A stretch of 64,000 nucleotides of DNA, taken from NCBI GenBank assembly GCA_050291935.1, contig JBNKKR010000017.1, positions 1 through 64,000 of the forward strand. Direction: 5' to 3'. How positions within the stretch are numbered: the stretch's first letter is position 1; the number at the start of each line of letters is the position of its first letter. The notes beneath the pieces are model-generated. The model saw only the letters and a program-made list of their open reading frames with translations, did no database searches and had not been told where the DNA came from. This DNA comes from Desulfocapsa sp050291935. Its GTDB lineage: Bacteria; Desulfobacterota; Desulfobulbia; Desulfobulbales; Desulfocapsaceae. Of the stretch, positions 63,657-64,000 are shown piece after piece. A program made the translations under genes and the position numbers.

Positions 63657-64000
63657 TGCCTTTCAGTTGTCCCCAACACCAGGGCGCTGCAAAACATACA
63701 ATAATAGCCTGCCAGTTCCAAGGCCTCTTCAAAAAACTGGCTGTGAGGCACTGGGATAAGTTCTTTATCAAACACTCCTCCTGCCACTAACAATAGCATG
63801 CCCAGCAAAAAAAGAAGGGAAAAGTGCTCAAAAAGAATTTGGGGGAAAAGTGACAAAATATCTCGGAAGTGACGTAGCGCATAGACAAATAATACAATCC
63901 CCAACACACCGATCAATATATTCCTTCCCTTCCCACTCCCCAAAACAATCAGTATCTGTGCAATATCCAAGGTTTGCACATCCACTTCCCGCAAAATAAA
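63650..64000 (-). CDS. Small membrane protein, N-terminus outside the window
   Basis: An open frame that continues past the right edge; 116 codons are visible. The segments GRNILIGVLGIVLFVYAL and FSLLFLLGMLLLVAGGVF are likely membrane helices, and a third weaker one is near the C-terminus (YYCMFCSALVLG). No start codon with a ribosome binding site is visible (only a TTG at 63994), so the protein probably starts further right. I do not recognise the family. It converges on dapL. Confidence 0.55.
   Translation of the reverse strand, partial: FILREVDVQTLDIAQILIVLGSGKGRNILIGVLGIVLFVYALRHFRDILSLFPQILFEHFSLLFLLGMLLLVAGGVFDKELIPVPHSQFFEEALELAGYYCMFCSALVLGTTERQE

Noticed and set aside
1..64000. CRISPR arrays, tRNA and rRNA genes, full insertion sequences
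   Set aside because: No regularly spaced repeats, cloverleaf-like sequences, rRNA stretches or transposase genes with catalytic domains were seen on either strand by eye; a tool search could still find a missed tRNA.

Overview
The window is about 64 kb of a moderately AT-rich chromosome, most likely from a Desulfobulbales-type member of the Desulfobacterota (former deltaproteobacteria). This placement is inferred from gene content: a lactate locus with a fused LutB-type iron-sulfur protein, a GlcD/GlcF-type flavoprotein pair and a TRAP transporter; a type-B succinate dehydrogenase/fumarate reductase; an octaheme tetrathionate-reductase-family cytochrome; LL-diaminopimelate aminotransferase; and many two-component systems. 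No rRNA, tRNA or CRISPR array was seen, and nothing fixes the genus.

Layout. Positions 1-5.9 kb (minus) carry an operon DUF177-rpmF-plsX-fabH-acyl-CoA dehydrogenase-etfB-etfA; etfA has an N-terminal ferredoxin domain and runs off the left edge. Positions 6-9.7 kb (minus) carry mlaA-mlaC and the oligopeptide-type permease pair yejB-yejE without its binding protein or ATPase. RNase D (plus) then faces a U32-family protein (minus) across a hairpin. The octaheme cytochrome (13.8-15.3 kb) ends in a strong terminator. From 15.4 to 18.3 kb (minus) are a cysteine-cluster protein and two unfamiliar genes, one of which looks like an ISL3 transposase zinc-finger head joined to two copies of a helical repeat. 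From 18.8 to 27.1 kb (plus) are a fatty acid cis/trans isomerase, glycogen phosphorylase and the Entner-Doudoroff genes pgl-edd-eda. A chemoreceptor and a separate periplasmic Cache protein follow.

From 30 to 43.1 kb (all minus) is the most coherent block: hybrid sensor kinase, NtrC-type regulator, a good sigma-54 promoter, then dctP-dctQ-dctM-glcD-glcF-[palindromic insertion]-lutC-lutB. The likely logic is that an external ligand is sensed, the regulator activates the sigma-54 promoter, the TRAP system imports a 2-hydroxyacid such as lactate, and two different dehydrogenase systems oxidise it.

From 43.6 to 49.7 kb (minus) are more signalling genes: a STAS protein, a LuxR-type regulator, and an operon of OmpR-type regulator, LysM/FecR periplasmic protein and CHASE2 histidine kinase. 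From 50 to 51.6 kb is an accessory patch with an atypical phosphatase and an AT-rich YcxB-like gene whose 3' end lies inside an attC-like (integron cassette) site. From 51.6 to 64 kb are gph-DUF445, sdhCAB, a small unknown gene, a geranylgeranyl-reductase-family flavoprotein followed by a tiny membrane-anchored diheme cytochrome, pepN, dapL and a membrane gene cut by the right edge.

The best candidates for something new are the transposase-derived repeat protein (17.3-18.3 kb), the palindromic element flanked by 19-bp direct repeats inside the lactate operon (32.7-32.9 kb), the attC-like site (50.7 kb), and the LysM/FecR-CHASE2 signalling operon. None of these could be confirmed by database search here.
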